Below, one piece after another: positions 1 to 7,177 of a stretch of DNA of 36,422 nucleotides. Position 1 is the first letter of the stretch; the number at the start of each line of letters is the position of its first letter. The position numbers and the translations under genes are program-made. Origin of the DNA: Bacteroidales bacterium UBA1176 (GTDB lineage Bacteria > Bacteroidota > Bacteroidia > Bacteroidales > WCHB1-69); contig DBYW01000047.1 in assembly GCA_002311645.1 (NCBI GenBank), forward strand, positions 1 through 36,422. Reading direction: 5' to 3'. A model generated the notes under the pieces. It did no database searches. It saw only the letters and a list, made by a program, of their open reading frames with translations, and was not told the DNA's origin.

Positions 1-779
1 GCTTTGATGTGGGGGTGCGGGTCGTAATTCTCCAGCGTGAAGTCTTCGTATTGGAAGGAGAATATATCCTTGACCTCGGGATTGATGCGCATTGTGGGCA
101 GGGGCCGTGGCTCGCGGGTGAGCTGCAGCTTGGCCTGCTCCACGTGATTGGAATAGATGTGCGCATCGCCGAGCGTGTGGATGAACTCCTTGGGCTTGAG
201 ATTGCACACCTGGGCCACCATCATCAATAGCAAAGCATAAGAAGCGATGTTGAAGGGCACGCCCAAGAACACGTCCGCGCTGCGCTGATACAGCTGCAGG
301 GAGATTTCACCATTATTAACATAGAATTGGAACAGCACGTGACAGGGGGGCAGGGCCATCTTGTCGATTTCGCCCACGTTCCAGGCACACACCATCAGCC
401 GGCGCGAGTCGGGGGTCTCCTGAATCTGCCGGATAAGTTGGCTGATCTGGTCCACCTTGCCGCCGTCGGGGGTGCCCCACGAGCGCCACTGGTGTCCATA
501 GATGGGACCGAGGTCGCCGTCGGGGTCCGCCCACTCGTCCCAAATGGAGACGCCGTGCTCCTTGAGATAGCGGATGTTGGTGTCGCCCTGCAGGAACCAG
601 AGCAGTTCGTAGATGATGGAGCGCAGGTGTAGCTTCTTGGTGGTCAGCAGGGGAAAACCCTCCGACAGATCGAAGCGCATCTGATACCCGAATATGCTGT
701 ATGTGCCTGTGCCCGTGCGGTCCGACTTGTACGAGCCGGTCTCCAATATTTTGCGGAGCAGGTCTTGGTATTGTTTCAT
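1..779 (-). CDS. thyA: Thymidylate synthase, C-terminus cut by window edge
   Basis: Converts dUMP and 5,10-methylenetetrahydrofolate to dTMP and dihydrofolate in the cytoplasm. Reading the minus strand from the ATG at 779 gives 259 codons without a stop. The protein opens with MKQYQDLLRKILETG and carries the nucleophile motif LPPCHV with the Cys at residue 146, the position it holds in E. coli ThyA, plus the dUMP-binding run RSADVFLGVPFNIASY at about 166-181. It ends in DPHPHIK, so only a few terminal residues (usually APVAV-like) lie outside the window. The start is 18 nt after the mrp stop, so the two genes are probably co-transcribed. No internal frameshift or missing catalytic residue was seen. 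Confidence 0.97.
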   Translation of the reverse strand, partial: MKQYQDLLRKILETGSYKSDRTGTGTYSIFGYQMRFDLSEGFPLLTTKKLHLRSIIYELLWFLQGDTNIRYLKEHGVSIWDEWADPDGDLGPIYGHQWRSWGTPDGGKVDQISQLIRQIQETPDSRRLMVCAWNVGEIDKMALPPCHVLFQFYVNNGEISLQLYQRSADVFLGVPFNIASYALLLMMVAQVCNLKPKEFIHTLGDAHIYSNHVEQAKLQLTREPRPLPTMRINPEVKDIFSFQYEDFTLENYDPHPHIK

Positions 780-797
780 CGTAAAGACTTTGAAAGG

Positions 798-1628
798 TTA
801 GCGGGGGGTCACTTCAAGACTCTCCAAAACGTCGATGACGGGGTCGAGGTAATCCACTTCGGCCTTCTCCATCTCGCCCTTGTCGGCCAGTTGGGCGATG
901 CGGGTGTCGATGGGCATCTGGGCCAGCAGCGGCAAGCTGAACTCCTGGGCCACCTCAGCGGCGTGGCTCTCGCCGAACACGGCAATCTTCTCGCCGCAAT
1001 GCGGGCAGAGCGCGTAGCTGTAGTTCTCCACCAGACCCAAGATGGGGATGTTCATCATCCCGGCCATATTGACGGCCTTGCTGACGATGAGGGAGACAAG
1101 ATCTTGCGGGGAGGTCACCATAATGATGCCATCCACGGCCATCGTCTGGAATACCGTGAGGGGAACGTCGCCCGTGCCCGGGGGCATATCCACCAGGAGG
1201 AAGTCAATGTTTTCCCAGATCACCTCGGTCCAGAACTGCTTGACCATACCGGCCACGAGGGGACCGCGCCAGATGACGGGCGTCTTCTCGTCGTGGGTGA
1301 GCAAGTTGGCTGACATCACCATAATGCCCTTTTCGGTTTCACAAGGGAAGATGCCGTCCTCGTTACCCTTCACAATCTCGTGGAGGTTGAACATCTTGGG
1401 GATGGAGGGGCCAGTGATGTCGGCGTCAAGGATGCCCACGCGGTAGCCCTTGCGACGCAGCTGCACGGCCAACAGGGAGGTGACGGAGCTTTTGCCCACA
1501 CCGCCCTTGCCGCTGACAATGCCGATGACTTTTTTGATATTGCTGTGAGTATTCGGCTTTTCGTGCAAGTCTTTCTTCTCACAATTCTGTTGACTGCAAT
1601 GTGCGCAATCGTGATTGCATTCTGCCAT
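798..1628 (-). CDS. Mrp/NBP35-type P-loop ATPase, Fe-S cluster carrier
   Basis: A 276-residue cytosolic MinD-like ATPase of the Mrp/ApbC/NBP35 family, which binds and hands on Fe-S clusters. The deviant Walker A motif GKGGVGKS is at residues 40-47, the Walker B-like segment VDMPPGTGD at about 146-154, and the bridging-cluster motif CPHC at 208-211. It also has an N-terminal cysteine cluster (C4, C8, C11, C16), which resembles the extra N-terminal ferredoxin-like site of NBP35 more than the DUF59 domain found at the N-terminus of many bacterial Mrp proteins. A Bacteroidota-type -7 box lies about 50 nt upstream and thyA follows by 18 nt. The family assignment is secure. Client proteins cannot be read from sequence. 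Confidence 0.93.
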   Translation of the reverse strand: MAECNHDCAHCSQQNCEKKDLHEKPNTHSNIKKVIGIVSGKGGVGKSSVTSLLAVQLRRKGYRVGILDADITGPSIPKMFNLHEIVKGNEDGIFPCETEKGIMVMSANLLTHDEKTPVIWRGPLVAGMVKQFWTEVIWENIDFLLVDMPPGTGDVPLTVFQTMAVDGIIMVTSPQDLVSLIVSKAVNMAGMMNIPILGLVENYSYALCPHCGEKIAVFGESHAAEVAQEFSLPLLAQMPIDTRIAQLADKGEMEKAEVDYLDPVIDVLESLEVTPR

Positions 1629-1678
1629 AGTATAATACAGGTTTATTAATGTTTATTGCCACTTTATTACAAGGGTGG

Positions 1679-1686
1679 CAAAAGTA
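1679..1686 (-). promoter_or_regulatory. Bacteroidota -7 box (TACTTTTG) for mrp-thyA
   Basis: The minus strand reads TACTTTTGCC, matching the TAnnTTTG element of the Bacteroidota housekeeping sigma factor, about 50 nt before the mrp start. A 7-bp inverted repeat (TTGCCAC at 1656-1662, GTGGCAA at 1675-1681) overlaps the box and the expected transcription start. It could be a leader hairpin or an operator. No clear -33 element was seen. Confidence 0.6.
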
Positions 1687-1700
1687 CAAAAAATTCCGTT

Positions 1701-1724
1701 GTCCGCACACCTACGGTCTGCGAC
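1701..1724. repeat. Degenerate intergenic palindrome, GTCCGCACACC type
   Basis: An imperfect inverted repeat starts with GTCCGCACACC and ends with GGTCTGCGAC. The same 11-mer GTCCGCACACC recurs at 2852-2862, again outside genes and again followed by an imperfect reverse complement. Two degenerate copies suggest a short dispersed palindromic family, but the case rests only on these two sites. Confidence 0.3.
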
Positions 1725-1789
1725 GAGGCTTCTCCTTATCATTGAATATTGCACAAAGAAAGAATGTACGTATGGATAGCGTTGAGACA

Positions 1790-1812
1790 GAAAAAAAGAA
1801 CCGCTGAGCGGC
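1790..1812 (-). terminator. Rho-independent terminator after higBA
   Basis: On the minus strand just past the higA stop, a CCGCT/AGCGG hairpin with a one-base centre (1801-1811) is followed by a T-rich tract (1791-1800). Its position ends the toxin-antitoxin unit before the mrp promoter. Confidence 0.75.
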
Positions 1813-1818
1813 AACCTT

Positions 1819-2163
1819 TTATACAGTTAAGGCATTCGCTGTCTGCTTCGGGTCAAACCACGGTGTGTGGGTACGTATGGTTTTGAACCTTGACATAACG
1901 GATTCTTTGGATTTCGCTGTTTGAAGATTATATCTTGCCTGCATATTGAGCCAATGTTCCGCAGGCGTTCCTAATGCCGCCTCAACAAGGATGGCAAAAT
2001 CTGTGGTTATGGATCTCTTCCCATTCAAGATCTCGTTCAACATAGTGTATGAGACAGAAATGGCACTGGCAAAATCCTTTTGGGATATACCTCTTGATTC
2101 CAACTCCTCTTTTAATATTTCGCCAGGATGGATGGCTGTGTATGAAAATCCGATGCTGCTCAT
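1819..2163 (-). CDS. higA: HigA-family antitoxin, XRE helix-turn-helix
   Basis: A 114-residue DNA-binding antitoxin of the HigA family. It neutralises the partner toxin and usually represses its own operon. The signature is the N-terminal IHPGEILKEELESRG followed by the helix-turn-helix QKDFASAISVSYTMLNEILNGKR (about residues 25-47) and the HigA-type GTPAEHWLNMQARYNLQ (about 85-101). It lies 11 nt downstream of the toxin gene, in the toxin-first order typical of higBA, and is followed by a terminator. A perfect inverted repeat in the promoter upstream of the toxin gene is the likely binding site. The family call is firm. Activity of the pair is inferred. Confidence 0.93.
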   Translation of the reverse strand: MSSIGFSYTAIHPGEILKEELESRGISQKDFASAISVSYTMLNEILNGKRSITTDFAILVEAALGTPAEHWLNMQARYNLQTAKSKESVMSRFKTIRTHTPWFDPKQTANALTV

Positions 2164-2174
2164 AATTACTTTTC

Positions 2175-2489
2175 TTATTTATAATGATTCGTGATGTCAA
2201 GAATGTTACATACTGTTATGACAGGTTCCTCTTCTTTCTCCACCTTGAATTCCAATCTGTATTTCAAGTCAATTCTTATTGACGATATGCCTGCCTTGTC
2301 TCCTGAAAGAACTTCATAGTTTAGTGAGTTTAACACGTACAGGGCTTCAACATTAGGAGCATCTGCCAAAGTGATAATTCGCTTCACATAATTGCGGATC
2401 ACTTTAGGCTGAAATCGATGCTTCTTATCAGAACATTTTCCTGTGTAGTATAGCTCAGATAAATATTTCTTGTCAAACTGTATTGTCAT
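2175..2489 (-). CDS. higB: HigB/RelE-fold toxin of type II toxin-antitoxin pair
   Basis: A 104-residue protein starting MTIQFDKKYLSELYYTG. It resembles the HigB branch of the RelE/ParE superfamily (plasmid-maintenance killer proteins), which are ribosome-dependent mRNA interferases. Features that fit are an early basic helix, the segment APNVEALYVLNSLNYEVLSGDKAG, and the terminal strands SSIRIDLKYRLEFKVEKEEEPVITVCNILDITNHYK with Arg and His residues placed like family catalytic residues. I chose the ATG at 2489 because a longer reading upstream would run through the promoter at 2511-2518 and the operator. The antitoxin gene follows directly. Toxicity is not shown by sequence. Confidence 0.88.
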   Translation of the reverse strand: MTIQFDKKYLSELYYTGKCSDKKHRFQPKVIRNYVKRIITLADAPNVEALYVLNSLNYEVLSGDKAGISSIRIDLKYRLEFKVEKEEEPVITVCNILDITNHYK

Positions 2490-2510
2490 ATCGTCATTTC
2501 GATAACGCGG

Positions 2511-2552
2511 CAAAAATACTAAATATTTCCATATATTCACTAAAATAGTGAA
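2511..2552 (-). promoter_or_regulatory. higBA promoter with palindromic operator
   Basis: The minus strand carries the -7 box TATTTTTG at 2511-2518, about 21 nt before the higB start. Directly upstream is a perfect inverted repeat TTCACTA-nnn-TAGTGAA at 2536-2552. Its proximal arm falls where the -33 element should lie, so a bound HigA dimer would block RNA polymerase. Autorepression is inferred from this geometry and from what is known of higBA operons. Confidence 0.7.
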
Positions 2553-2850
2553 TTTTTTCAATTATTGAGTTTTTCTCTTTCGCACCGAGATAGCGCTGTG
2601 CTTCGGGGACAGGTGCTCGCGCGATGTGGGAGTCAACATCCAAAATGCATGAAACTTGCTCGCCGCGAAAGGAAGGAGTTGAGTTGGAAAAAAGCGTCTC
2701 TGAATGCCGGCCTTGTGACCTCATGTATTTAACTACCAAAAAATAGGCAATGATATAGCTGTTGACCCGCAGTTTTATTGGTTATTATGGATTAACACTT
2801 GTCATAGCAGATCACATGCTTTGTTATGATCAGATACACATTATTTTCCT
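2553..2850. other. Intergenic stretch without a supported gene
   Basis: No convincing coding sequence. A minus-strand open frame of about 80 codons (2494-2739) exists, but it overlaps the higBA promoter, matches no family I know, and looks like read-through of non-coding DNA. Downstream, the sequence turns AT-rich to about 2850 and then enters the hairpin cluster. It may hold degenerate repeat sequence. Confidence 0.4.
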
Positions 2851-2851
2851 G

Positions 2852-2931
2852 GTCCGCACACCCGTGTGGACATCCTACAACTCCCCTTCTATAGAAGGGG
2901 AGTTGGTGCCTTGTGGCACGAACGTGCCACA
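2852..2931. repeat. Cluster of three hairpin repeats after glycosyltransferase operon
   Basis: Three inverted repeats sit end to end. At 2852-2871 is an imperfect one (GTCCGCACAC / GTGTGGAC). At 2878-2905 is a perfect 28-bp palindrome whose half-site is CAACTCCCCTTCTA. At 2912-2931 are 9-bp arms TGTGGCACG / CGTGCCACA around a 2-nt loop. None is followed by a clean T-tract, so a simple intrinsic terminator is less likely than a REP/BIME-like intergenic repeat cluster, although the transcripts of the minus-strand genes ending at 3030 would contain the hairpins. Confidence 0.75.
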
Positions 2932-3029
2932 GGTGTTTATGGGGATACCGCGCCCGTTGTATTTGTCTCTTTAGGTCAACATCTATATCATTGCCAAAAT
3001 ATGAGCTGCGGTATTTTCCTGCTGAACCT

Positions 3030-4142
3030 TTACAACAATTCCAGCACCTTCATCGCGTTGGCGTGGTTATCGTAGAGGCTTGCCATCGCTTCTTGGCGAA
3101 GGCGGACGTCTTTTTCCATGAAAGGCTTGTCCCATAGTTTTTCGATGGCAGTCACCATCTCGGGGCCATTGTCGGCCATTGTGCAAAGCACGCCCAAATC
3201 GGTGCCACTCACCATGTCAGCATTTACTATACAGTGCCGCCCTTGGTAAAGAGCATTCAACAGCTTGAGTTTCAACCCTGTAGGCTGGTGTGTGACCAAC
3301 ACATTGATGTGGGCGTTCTGTATCAATTCCCTCATCTCCTCCTCCGTCAGGTTGGCGCGGAGTGTCACGAAGGGCATCTTGCCAAAACGATCGCGAAGTT
3401 GCTGCGAGGGATTGAGCCCCGCAATGACACACGGCTTTGACAACTTTGAAAAAACATTGTCCAACAACCAGTTGGCGGCCTCCTCGTTTTCGCGCACCGA
3501 GAGGTTGCCGTGATAGAGCACATACTCTCCCCTACCCGCTTGCGCCGTAACCTTGTCGGTGGCGCAGGAGGGTGGCAGCAGCGTCACGTTGGCATAGCGT
3601 GCCGAAAGGGCGGCGGCATCCTTCCCCGTAATGGCCAAGATTCCCGAAGTTCGTTCCAAAACCGGCTCGTAACGCTCCAACTTGCAGGCTTCTGTGAGAT
3701 AATAACAACGTTTCCACCACTTTTTCTCCGCCCGTCCCAACTGGCGGTAATAGTCCTGCTCGATATTGTGCATACGCACAAAGATCTTGCGCCCTTTCAA
3801 GGACTCCTCCTCCAACAAAGCCGCGGTGTGGATGCCTTCGCAAAGAATGGGGTAATCATCCTGCAAAAGCCTGTCCACAAGTTTTTTGGAACGTCTCGAC
3901 GCTACAATGTAGGGACGGCGTCCGAGCTGTTGCAACGGCGAAGTGTCGCGCTTGTAATAAAGAACTTCATGGCAGAAATTCAATGCCTCCTGTTCTCCTC
4001 TTCCATATTCGAAGCAGTGCAGATGCACCTTCACGCCTAACTCTGCCAAGGCGCGAGCACGATAATAGACGTCGATGACGCCTCCATAGTTGGCAGGCCA
4101 AGGCACGTCAAAGGATACTATGTGCAGGTGCGGATCGTTCAT
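3030..4142 (-). CDS. Glycosyltransferase, GT4-like, second of an overlapping pair
   Basis: A 370-residue cytosolic or membrane-associated glycosyltransferase with a GT-B fold, probably acting in surface polysaccharide or glycoconjugate synthesis. Visible are an N-terminal strand and glycine-rich loop (IVSFDVPWPANYGGVIDVYYRA), the segment VRMHNIEQDYYRQLG found in many GT4-type enzymes, and the C-terminal donor-site region TGLKLKLLNALYQGRHCIVNAD. In that last motif most GT4 enzymes have Glu (LEAL); here it is Asn, so the E-x7-E motif is incomplete. The ATG at 4142 is chosen because it overlaps the upstream stop as ATGA, giving translational coupling. Donor and acceptor cannot be predicted. Confidence 0.82.
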   Translation of the reverse strand: MNDPHLHIVSFDVPWPANYGGVIDVYYRARALAELGVKVHLHCFEYGRGEQEALNFCHEVLYYKRDTSPLQQLGRRPYIVASRRSKKLVDRLLQDDYPILCEGIHTAALLEEESLKGRKIFVRMHNIEQDYYRQLGRAEKKWWKRCYYLTEACKLERYEPVLERTSGILAITGKDAAALSARYANVTLLPPSCATDKVTAQAGRGEYVLYHGNLSVRENEEAANWLLDNVFSKLSKPCVIAGLNPSQQLRDRFGKMPFVTLRANLTEEEMRELIQNAHINVLVTHQPTGLKLKLLNALYQGRHCIVNADMVSGTDLGVLCTMADNGPEMVTAIEKLWDKPFMEKDVRLRQEAMASLYDNHANAMKVLELL

Positions 4143-5251
4143 GTCGCTTGGATAAAGGTGAGCAGGTTTTTCTCTTCGTTTTCCCAGCAGAGTTCTTCGG
4201 CGGCCTTGGCGAGGTTTTCCTTCCACTGCCGGCGACGGTCTTCGTCGGCCAAAGCCTTACGCACTGCGCGTGCTATGCATTCGGGGGTGTGCTCGTCAAT
4301 GAAGATACCAAGGTCATATTGCCGGATGATTTTCTCGATTTCCACCAAGTGTGAGGCCACGATGGGCACGCCCGCCTGAATGTAGTCGAAAAGCTTGTTG
4401 GGGAGGCTGAAACGATAGTTGAGGTTCGTGTCTTTGTCAAGAGTGAAACCCACCTCTGCGAGCCGGGTGTGCGCCATCATGCCAGCGTAGGGCATGCGGG
4501 GCAGGAAACTGATGCGCTCCTCGATGTGCAACTCCCGTGTCATCTCTTTGAGGAGAGGGAGCACATCGCCACCCCCGATGATCATGAGGTGGCAGTCGTC
4601 AAGCAAGGCCATGGCCTGCACCAATTCCTCGGCACCGCGCTGGATGTTAATACCGGAACCTTGAAGCACGAGCAAGTGCTTGTCAGCGGGCAATCCCAAG
4701 TGGGCACGGTCGCCGGCGGGGGGCAACGCGCGACGCATGGGGATGTTGCGCACCACGGCAACCTCAACGCCGTACTTGTCGCGGAACAACTCCGCAATGG
4801 ACTCATTTACCGTGATGAGCCGCCCAAGGCGCGGCACAGCAAAGCTCTCAATGCGCTTCCACACACGCTGCACGCGGGGGCGGTTCACCAGCTCGGGCGT
4901 CTCCGTAAAATACTCGTGACTGTCCAAAATCATCTTGCATCTTTTCAGGCGAGAAACAAACCAGTTGGGCAACACCGTATCCAAGTCGTTGGAAAAGAGC
5001 ATGTCGGCACTGTGAAACAACAAAAAAAGGAAAAGACGGATATTGTACTCGGCATAGAATAACGGCCCCTTCTCGAAGAATAGCCGCATACGGTGCGTCT
5101 TGTAAGGACGCGCGTCCATGGGCGGGCTTTTGCGTTGCTGGCGGCCCACCAAAAGAACTGCATAGCCCGCCTTTTGCAGGGCCATGCAGTTTTTGTTGAC
5201 ACGCTGGTCGGTGACCAGGTCGTTGATTACCGAGACAATGGCGGTTTTCAT
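4139..5251 (-). CDS. Glycosyltransferase family 4-type enzyme
   Basis: A 370-residue GT-B glycosyltransferase. The N-terminal domain has IVSVINDLVTDQRVNKNC and the acceptor-side motif LDSHEYFTETPEL. The C-terminal nucleotide-sugar domain has VLQGSGINIQRGAEELVQAM and the donor motif LPNKLFDYIQAGVPIVAS, with Asp where many relatives have the second Glu of E-x7-E. Such proteins are common in capsule and glycan clusters of Bacteroidales. It overlaps the next glycosyltransferase gene by four bases (ATGA) and follows the aminopeptidase gene across a 39-nt gap that carries a palindromic repeat. The substrate is unknown. Confidence 0.87.
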   Translation of the reverse strand: MKTAIVSVINDLVTDQRVNKNCMALQKAGYAVLLVGRQQRKSPPMDARPYKTHRMRLFFEKGPLFYAEYNIRLFLFLLFHSADMLFSNDLDTVLPNWFVSRLKRCKMILDSHEYFTETPELVNRPRVQRVWKRIESFAVPRLGRLITVNESIAELFRDKYGVEVAVVRNIPMRRALPPAGDRAHLGLPADKHLLVLQGSGINIQRGAEELVQAMALLDDCHLMIIGGGDVLPLLKEMTRELHIEERISFLPRMPYAGMMAHTRLAEVGFTLDKDTNLNYRFSLPNKLFDYIQAGVPIVASHLVEIEKIIRQYDLGIFIDEHTPECIARAVRKALADEDRRRQWKENLAKAAEELCWENEEKNLLTFIQAT

Positions 5252-5266
5252 ATTGGGTTGTGCGTT

Positions 5267-5294
5267 GTAGAGACGCGCCAGGGCACGTCTCTAC
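5267..5294. repeat. 28-bp palindromic repeat, copy 1 (degenerate centre)
   Basis: Arms GTAGAGACG and CGTCTCTAC (9 bp each, perfect) flank a 10-base centre. A perfect version of the same 28-bp element occurs at 28187-28214 with identical outer arms. The CTA at 5291-5293 in the right arm is, on the minus strand, the TAG stop codon of the aminopeptidase P gene, so the repeat overlaps the end of that gene. Confidence 0.8.
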
Positions 5295-6688
5295 TTGCCG
5301 ATGATTTCGGCCAATTCTTCCACGCCCTTGGGCAGGTGCGGTCCAAGCACGTGGTGTCCGGTTTCGGTGATGAGAAGGTCGTCCTCAATGCGGATGCCGC
5401 CGAAATCGCGGTACTTCTCCACCACATCGTAGTTGATGAAATCGGCGAACTTGTTCTCCTTCTTCCAGATGTCGATGAGATGTGGGATGAAATAGATGCC
5501 GGGTTCGATGGAGACGACGAAGCCGGGACGCAGTTCGCGGGCCATACGCAGGGAAGCCCAACCGAAGATATTGCTGGGACGCACCGTGTCATCGTAGCCC
5601 ACATAGATTTGGCCGAGACCCTCCATGTCATGCACATCGAGGCCGATCTGGTGGCCGAGGCCATGGACCATGAAGAGGGCGTGTGCGCCGAGTTCAACTG
5701 CCTCCTTGACATCGCCCTTCATGAGGCCGAGGTCCTTGAGGCCCTGTGCGATGACCTCGCAGGAGAGACGGTGCAGCTCCTTGTTGTACATGCCGGGGTG
5801 GGCAGCGTCGATGGCATCGAGGTTGGCTTTGAGCACAATCTCGTAAATTTCCTGCTGCTTGGTGGTGAAACGACCGCCCACGGGCAGCGTGCGGGTGTAG
5901 TCGGAACAGTAGTTCATGAGCCCCTCTGCACCAGCGTCCATAAGTAGCATGTTGCCCTTTTGGAGGATACCGTTGTGCAAGTGGTTGTGCAGCGTTTCGC
6001 CGTGTTGTGACAGGATGACGGGGAAGGAGATGCCATTGCCGTAGGAGAGCGCAATGCCTTCGGCAAGGCCGGCCAATTCACGCTCGGAGGCGCCTTCCAC
6101 ACAACGGCGCATGACGGCGGTGTGCATCTTGACGCCGATCTCACACGCCTTCTCCATCTCCTCAATCTCACACGCCTCTTTGGCGGAGCGCAACTCCACA
6201 ATGCCCTTGATCAGCTCTATGGAAGCGGCTTCGCGAATCTGGTTGACATTGATGCCCGTCATGTTGGAGAGCCATATTTGGTTGTCGCCACGGTATTGCG
6301 GGGTGAAATGGACAGTGCGGCCCTTTTGTTGGGCGTCGTGGATCATCGTTTCCAATGCGGCAAGCGGACGCGTCTCGGTCACGCCAACCTTCTCGGCCAA
6401 GGAAGCGATGGTGGGCTGGTCGCCCATCCAGATGATATCGTCAATGGTGAAATCGTTGCCGAAGATGATAGACTGGTGCGCGTCAAAGTCGATGACCGCA
6501 GCCAAGTCTGCGGCGGAAAGGCCGAAGAAATATAGGAAATCACTGTCCTGACGGAAATTATAGGTGTTGTCAGGATAATTCATCGGGGCTTCGTGGTTGC
6601 CCAAGAAGACGGCAATTCCGTGGCCTACCAGTTGGGTGAGGCGCTCGCGGCGGTTTTGGTAAACGCTTTTTTCAAATAAGGGATTCAT
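5291..6688 (-). CDS. pepP: Xaa-Pro aminopeptidase (aminopeptidase P family, M24B)
   Basis: A 465-residue cytosolic metallopeptidase that removes N-terminal residues before proline. An N-terminal aminopeptidase-P domain (MNPLFEKSVYQNRRERL, with FRQDSDFLYFFGL at about 45-57) precedes the M24 pita-bread domain. All five metal ligands are visible: D251 (MDAGAEG), D263 (SDYTRT), H346 (VHGLGHQIG), E395 (VSIEPGIYF) and E435 (GIRIEDDLL). Length is normal for the family. The stop codon lies inside a 28-bp palindromic repeat. It is preceded by a queD-like gene across 55 nt and followed by glycosyltransferase genes, so it may be part of a longer transcript. Confidence 0.95.
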   Translation of the reverse strand: MNPLFEKSVYQNRRERLTQLVGHGIAVFLGNHEAPMNYPDNTYNFRQDSDFLYFFGLSAADLAAVIDFDAHQSIIFGNDFTIDDIIWMGDQPTIASLAEKVGVTETRPLAALETMIHDAQQKGRTVHFTPQYRGDNQIWLSNMTGINVNQIREAASIELIKGIVELRSAKEACEIEEMEKACEIGVKMHTAVMRRCVEGASERELAGLAEGIALSYGNGISFPVILSQHGETLHNHLHNGILQKGNMLLMDAGAEGLMNYCSDYTRTLPVGGRFTTKQQEIYEIVLKANLDAIDAAHPGMYNKELHRLSCEVIAQGLKDLGLMKGDVKEAVELGAHALFMVHGLGHQIGLDVHDMEGLGQIYVGYDDTVRPSNIFGWASLRMARELRPGFVVSIEPGIYFIPHLIDIWKKENKFADFINYDVVEKYRDFGGIRIEDDLLITETGHHVLGPHLPKGVEELAEIIGK

Positions 6689-6743
6689 GTTTGTATGTTT
6701 ATGATTAATTTTTGCAAAATAATGAAACGGACTCTTTCCTTTT

Positions 6744-7169
6744 CTATTGTTGGTCTTCCCGCCACTCCGCGTATGACGTCTCCGTCTCGTGCAACCGTAT
6801 TGAATAAAGGCGCACGTGGGCTGGAAGATGTGGTTTCAGCTGCGCGGCAAAATGCTCTAACATATTCTCGGCAGAGGGTTGAAAAGGAAAGAGGATGACT
6901 TTCTCATAATGGGCACGCAGGGTGGCAATCAGCGCGGTGTCGGTGGCGTCGGAAAGCACGAGGGCATGGTCCAGTTTGTTGACAACAACCTCGTTCACCA
7001 GATCCTTGAGTGCCTTGAAATCCATCACCATGCCCGTGTCGGGCTGCGTCTCGCCGACCACCGTGACCTCCATCTTATAGGAGTGTCCGTGAATGTTGCG
7101 GCACTTGCCGGGATAGTCCATCAGCGCGTGCGCCATCTCAAAATCAAAATGTTTTGTAAGCAGGATCAT
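6744..7169 (-). CDS. queD: 6-carboxy-5,6,7,8-tetrahydropterin synthase (QueD/PTPS family)
   Basis: A 141-residue enzyme of the 6-pyruvoyl-tetrahydropterin synthase family. In bacteria QueD turns dihydroneopterin triphosphate into carboxytetrahydropterin for queuosine and other deazapurines. Zinc ligands H14, H27 and H29 (in MAHALM and NIHGHSYK), the catalytic cysteine C23, the LDHALVL motif (D67, H68) and pterin-site residues PSAENM (E101) and HETETSYAEW are present. It starts 8 nt after the CoA-disulfide reductase stop. No other queuosine genes are in the window, so a different pterin role is possible. Confidence 0.92.
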   Translation of the reverse strand: MILLTKHFDFEMAHALMDYPGKCRNIHGHSYKMEVTVVGETQPDTGMVMDFKALKDLVNEVVVNKLDHALVLSDATDTALIATLRAHYEKVILFPFQPSAENMLEHFAAQLKPHLPAHVRLYSIRLHETETSYAEWREDQQ

Positions 7170-7177
7170 GGTGACGA

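Noticed and set aside
2494..2739. Open frame of 81 codons on the minus strand upstream of higB
   Set aside because: It overlaps the higBA promoter and operator, has no recognisable family, and its composition fits non-coding or repeat DNA.
2175..3029. Integrated mobile element around the HigBA locus and hairpin cluster
   Set aside because: No integrase, transposase, target-site duplication or attachment-like direct repeat was found at the borders.
4469..5062. Long open frames antisense to glycosyltransferase, aminopeptidase and secreted-protein genes
   Set aside because: They mirror strongly supported genes, carry no domain signatures, and are explained by the G+C-rich codon pattern of the real genes.
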